From NCBI GenBank assembly GCA_002393865.1, contig DGUD01000151.1, positions 167 to 7,677 of the forward strand: a stretch of DNA of 7,511 nt, in the 5' to 3' direction. The number at the start of each line of letters is the position of its first letter. Within the stretch, counting starts at the first letter, position 1. A program made the translations under genes and the position numbers. Under the pieces are notes generated by a model. It was not told where the DNA came from and made no database searches. It worked only from the letters and a program-made list of their open reading frames with translations. Below are positions 6,227 to 7,511 of this stretch, piece by piece. Source of the DNA: Treponema sp. UBA4319 (lineage in GTDB: Bacteria > Spirochaetota > Spirochaetia > Treponematales > Treponemataceae).

Positions 6227-6271
6227 AGTAAAAATATCATGCGGATGACGCTACAGGTGAGGTGAATACAG

Positions 6272-6733
6272 ATGCGGTGCCCTTCATGCGGAAGCCTTGA
6301 CGACAAAGTGATTGAATCCAGAACGATGGCGAACGGCGAGAGTATCCGCCGCCGCCGCGAGTGTCTGGGCTGCGGCTACCGTTTTACCAGCTACGAGCGC
6401 ATTGAGGAGAAGCCCTTCATGGTCATCAAGCGTGACGGACGGCGCCAGCCCTTTGAGAGCGACAAGCTTGCCAAGGGAATCGAGCGCGCGCTGGAGAAGC
6501 GCCCTGTCTCCATGAGCATGATAGACCAGCTGGTCACCGAGATTGAGGACGAGGCATACAAGAAGGGAAAGGCCGCCCGCGAGATTTCCACCGCCGACTT
6601 GGGCGAGCTCGTGCTCTGCCGCCTGAATTCCATAGACAAGGTTGCCTACATCCGCTTTGCCAGCGTTTACAAGCATTTCAACAACCTTGATGAGTTTATA
6701 GAGGAAGTCAAAAAAATAGGAGGAGAAAAGTGA
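6272..6733 (+). CDS. nrdR: Transcriptional repressor NrdR
   Basis: A 153-residue protein of standard NrdR length. The N-terminus is a four-cysteine zinc ribbon, with Cys3 and Cys6 in MRCPSCGS and Cys31 and Cys34 in RECLGCGYRFTSYER; the RRRR-type basic run between them fits the DNA-binding surface. From about residue 49 (MVIKRDGRRQPFESDKLAKG) to about 139 lies an ATP-cone, the same nucleotide-sensing fold as in ribonucleotide reductase; the C-terminal part includes the ADLGELVLCRLNSIDKVAYIRFASVY block. NrdR represses ribonucleotide reductase operons according to ATP/dATP status. Placement directly before nrdD, with a 4-bp GTGA overlap, suggests it controls its own operon. GAGGTG at 6259-6264 supports the ATG at 6272. 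Confidence 0.97.
   Translation: MRCPSCGSLDDKVIESRTMANGESIRRRRECLGCGYRFTSYERIEEKPFMVIKRDGRRQPFESDKLAKGIERALEKRPVSMSMIDQLVTEIEDEAYKKGKAAREISTADLGELVLCRLNSIDKVAYIRFASVYKHFNNLDEFIEEVKKIGGEK
6718..6725 (+). promoter_or_regulatory. Strong ribosome binding site setting the nrdD GTG start
   Basis: AGGAGGAG sits at the end of nrdR; the core AGGAGG ends six nt before the GTG at 6730. This near-perfect Shine-Dalgarno, and the absence of an in-frame ATG until deep in the protein, decide the GTG start. Confidence 0.8.
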
Positions 6734-7511
6734 GCGGGGGGCAGGAGCAGAATGTGTTCCCGGAATGGCGGAGCTTTCTGGGAACCAGCAGTGACAAGGA
6801 GACCGAGGGCTTCATAAAGAAGGTGGTCAAACGCTCCGGTGACATCGCGGATTATGACCGCACAAAGATTGAGCGCGCCATCGGCAAGGCGCTTGCCGCC
6901 ACCTGCTCCCATCCCGACCCGGACAAGGCGGGCGCTCTGACCGACCTGGTGGAGGAGCGGCTGCGGGTGCTGCTTGCGGGTCGCCGCGCCCATTCGATTC
7001 CCGCCATAGAGGAGATTCAGGACACGGTGGAGACGGTGCTCATGGAGAACCGCGAGGTGGAGACCGCCAAGGCGTATATCCTGTACCGTGCCCGCCACGA
7101 TGCCATGCGGGATGCCCGCGCCCTGATGATTGATATATCCAAGACGATGGACGGTTACCTGCGGCAGAGCGACTGGCGCGTGAACGAGAACGCCAATGTC
7201 AACTATTCGCTCGGCGGGCTTATCCTGCACAATTCCGGCACCGTGACGGCAAACTACTGGCTCAGGAACATCTACCCCGCGGAAATCGCAAAGGCGCACG
7301 AGGACTGTGCCATCCACATACACGATTTGTCCATGTTCTCCGGCTACTGCGCGGGCTGGTCGCTCAGGCAGCTTATCCGCGAAGGGCTCGGCGGGGTGCC
7401 GGACAAAATATCCTCAAAGCCGGCGGCGCACCTTTCCACGCTGGTGAACCAGATGGTGAATTTCCTGGGCGTGCTGCAGAACGAATGGGCGGGCGCGCAG
7501 GCGTTCTCCTC
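6730..7511 (+). CDS. nrdD: Anaerobic ribonucleoside-triphosphate reductase, N-terminal part (3' end outside the window)
   Basis: The first 260 residues of a class III reductase; the frame stays open to the last base. NrdD makes deoxynucleotides from ribonucleoside triphosphates without oxygen, using a glycyl radical formed by the partner NrdG. Visible are an ATP-cone for allosteric control (about 29-120, beginning KKVVKRSGDIADYDRTKIER) and the start of the catalytic barrel: NENANVNYSLGGL (152-164), AHEDCAIHIHDLSMFSGYCAGW (conserved HIHD at 196-199, Cys207), then LRQLIREGLGGVPDKISSKP and HLSTLVNQMVNFLGVLQNEW. This wording matches the NrdD branch common in strict anaerobes such as Thermotoga and clostridia. 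The glycyl-radical region and zinc site lie beyond the window. It starts at GTG 6730 with AGGAGG upstream and overlaps the nrdR stop by 4 bp, so the two are co-translated. Confidence 0.95.
   Translation, partial: MSGGQEQNVFPEWRSFLGTSSDKETEGFIKKVVKRSGDIADYDRTKIERAIGKALAATCSHPDPDKAGALTDLVEERLRVLLAGRRAHSIPAIEEIQDTVETVLMENREVETAKAYILYRARHDAMRDARALMIDISKTMDGYLRQSDWRVNENANVNYSLGGLILHNSGTVTANYWLRNIYPAEIAKAHEDCAIHIHDLSMFSGYCAGWSLRQLIREGLGGVPDKISSKPAAHLSTLVNQMVNFLGVLQNEWAGAQAFS

Larger units (their letters stand above)
5924..6271. other. Divergent intergenic region between the PUR-protein gene and nrdR
   Basis: A 348-bp stretch, visibly richer in A+T than its surroundings, separating two divergent genes. 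It must hold the PUR-gene promoter (reading left), which I could not locate convincingly, and it holds the nrdR promoter (6197-6226). It also contains AATAT-AGC-ATATT (6053-6065), a perfect inverted repeat; a stem-loop at 6144-6164; and the 8-bp word GAATTCTT twice (6167-6174 and 6199-6206, 32 bp apart), the second overlapping the -35 box. Short open frames near 5990-6228 lack family resemblance and good ribosome sites, so no gene is called. No tRNA, riboswitch consensus or clear NrdR box was recognised by eye. Confidence 0.6.

Noticed and set aside
5990..6228. Two short + strand open frames in the divergent intergenic region
   Set aside because: They overlap each other, lack good ribosome sites and recognisable motifs, and run into the nrdR promoter.
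6667..7323. A 218-codon - strand open frame opposite nrdD
   Set aside because: Antisense to the unmistakable NrdD frame, which has a strong ribosome site and conserved motifs.

Overview
The window looks like chromosomal DNA from an anaerobic, fairly G+C-rich spirochete, most likely a Treponema-type organism. The pointers are a PUR-domain protein resembling Borrelia BpuR, a secreted chitobiase-C/beta-helix protein of a style common in treponemes, an intergenic stretch crowded with GAAGC/GCTTC inverted repeats, and a class III (oxygen-sensitive) ribonucleotide reductase. The genus is an inference from gene content and was not tested by any search.

Layout. Positions 1-528 (+) hold the 3' end of a ClpC-type AAA+ unfoldase, overlapped by 8 bp by avtA (521-1831, valine-pyruvate aminotransferase). 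A 207-bp non-coding stretch full of competing hairpins follows. Next come a phosphoribosyltransferase (2039-2644), a 715-residue secreted protein with beta-sandwich repeats and a C-terminal beta-helix (2662-4809), and rnhB for RNase HII (4799-5401), all close or overlapping on the + strand. A PUR-family nucleic-acid-binding protein lies convergently on the - strand (5459-5923). A 348-bp divergent intergenic region (5924-6271) carries a recognisable sigma70-type promoter. It leads into nrdR (6272-6733) and nrdD (from GTG 6730 to the window edge), which overlap by 4 bp.

How the genes fit together. The right end is a nucleotide-reduction module: NrdR is the ATP-cone repressor of ribonucleotide reductase genes and NrdD is the anaerobic reductase it probably controls. 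The left end joins a protein-quality-control ATPase and an alanine/valine transaminase by translational overlap. The middle couples a purine-salvage-type PRTase, an exported protein of unknown role and a housekeeping RNase. I do not see phage, IS, CRISPR, tRNA or rRNA features, and no convincing new multigene system. The least explained items are the exported beta-helix protein, the charged tail on the PUR protein, and the two structured intergenic regions.
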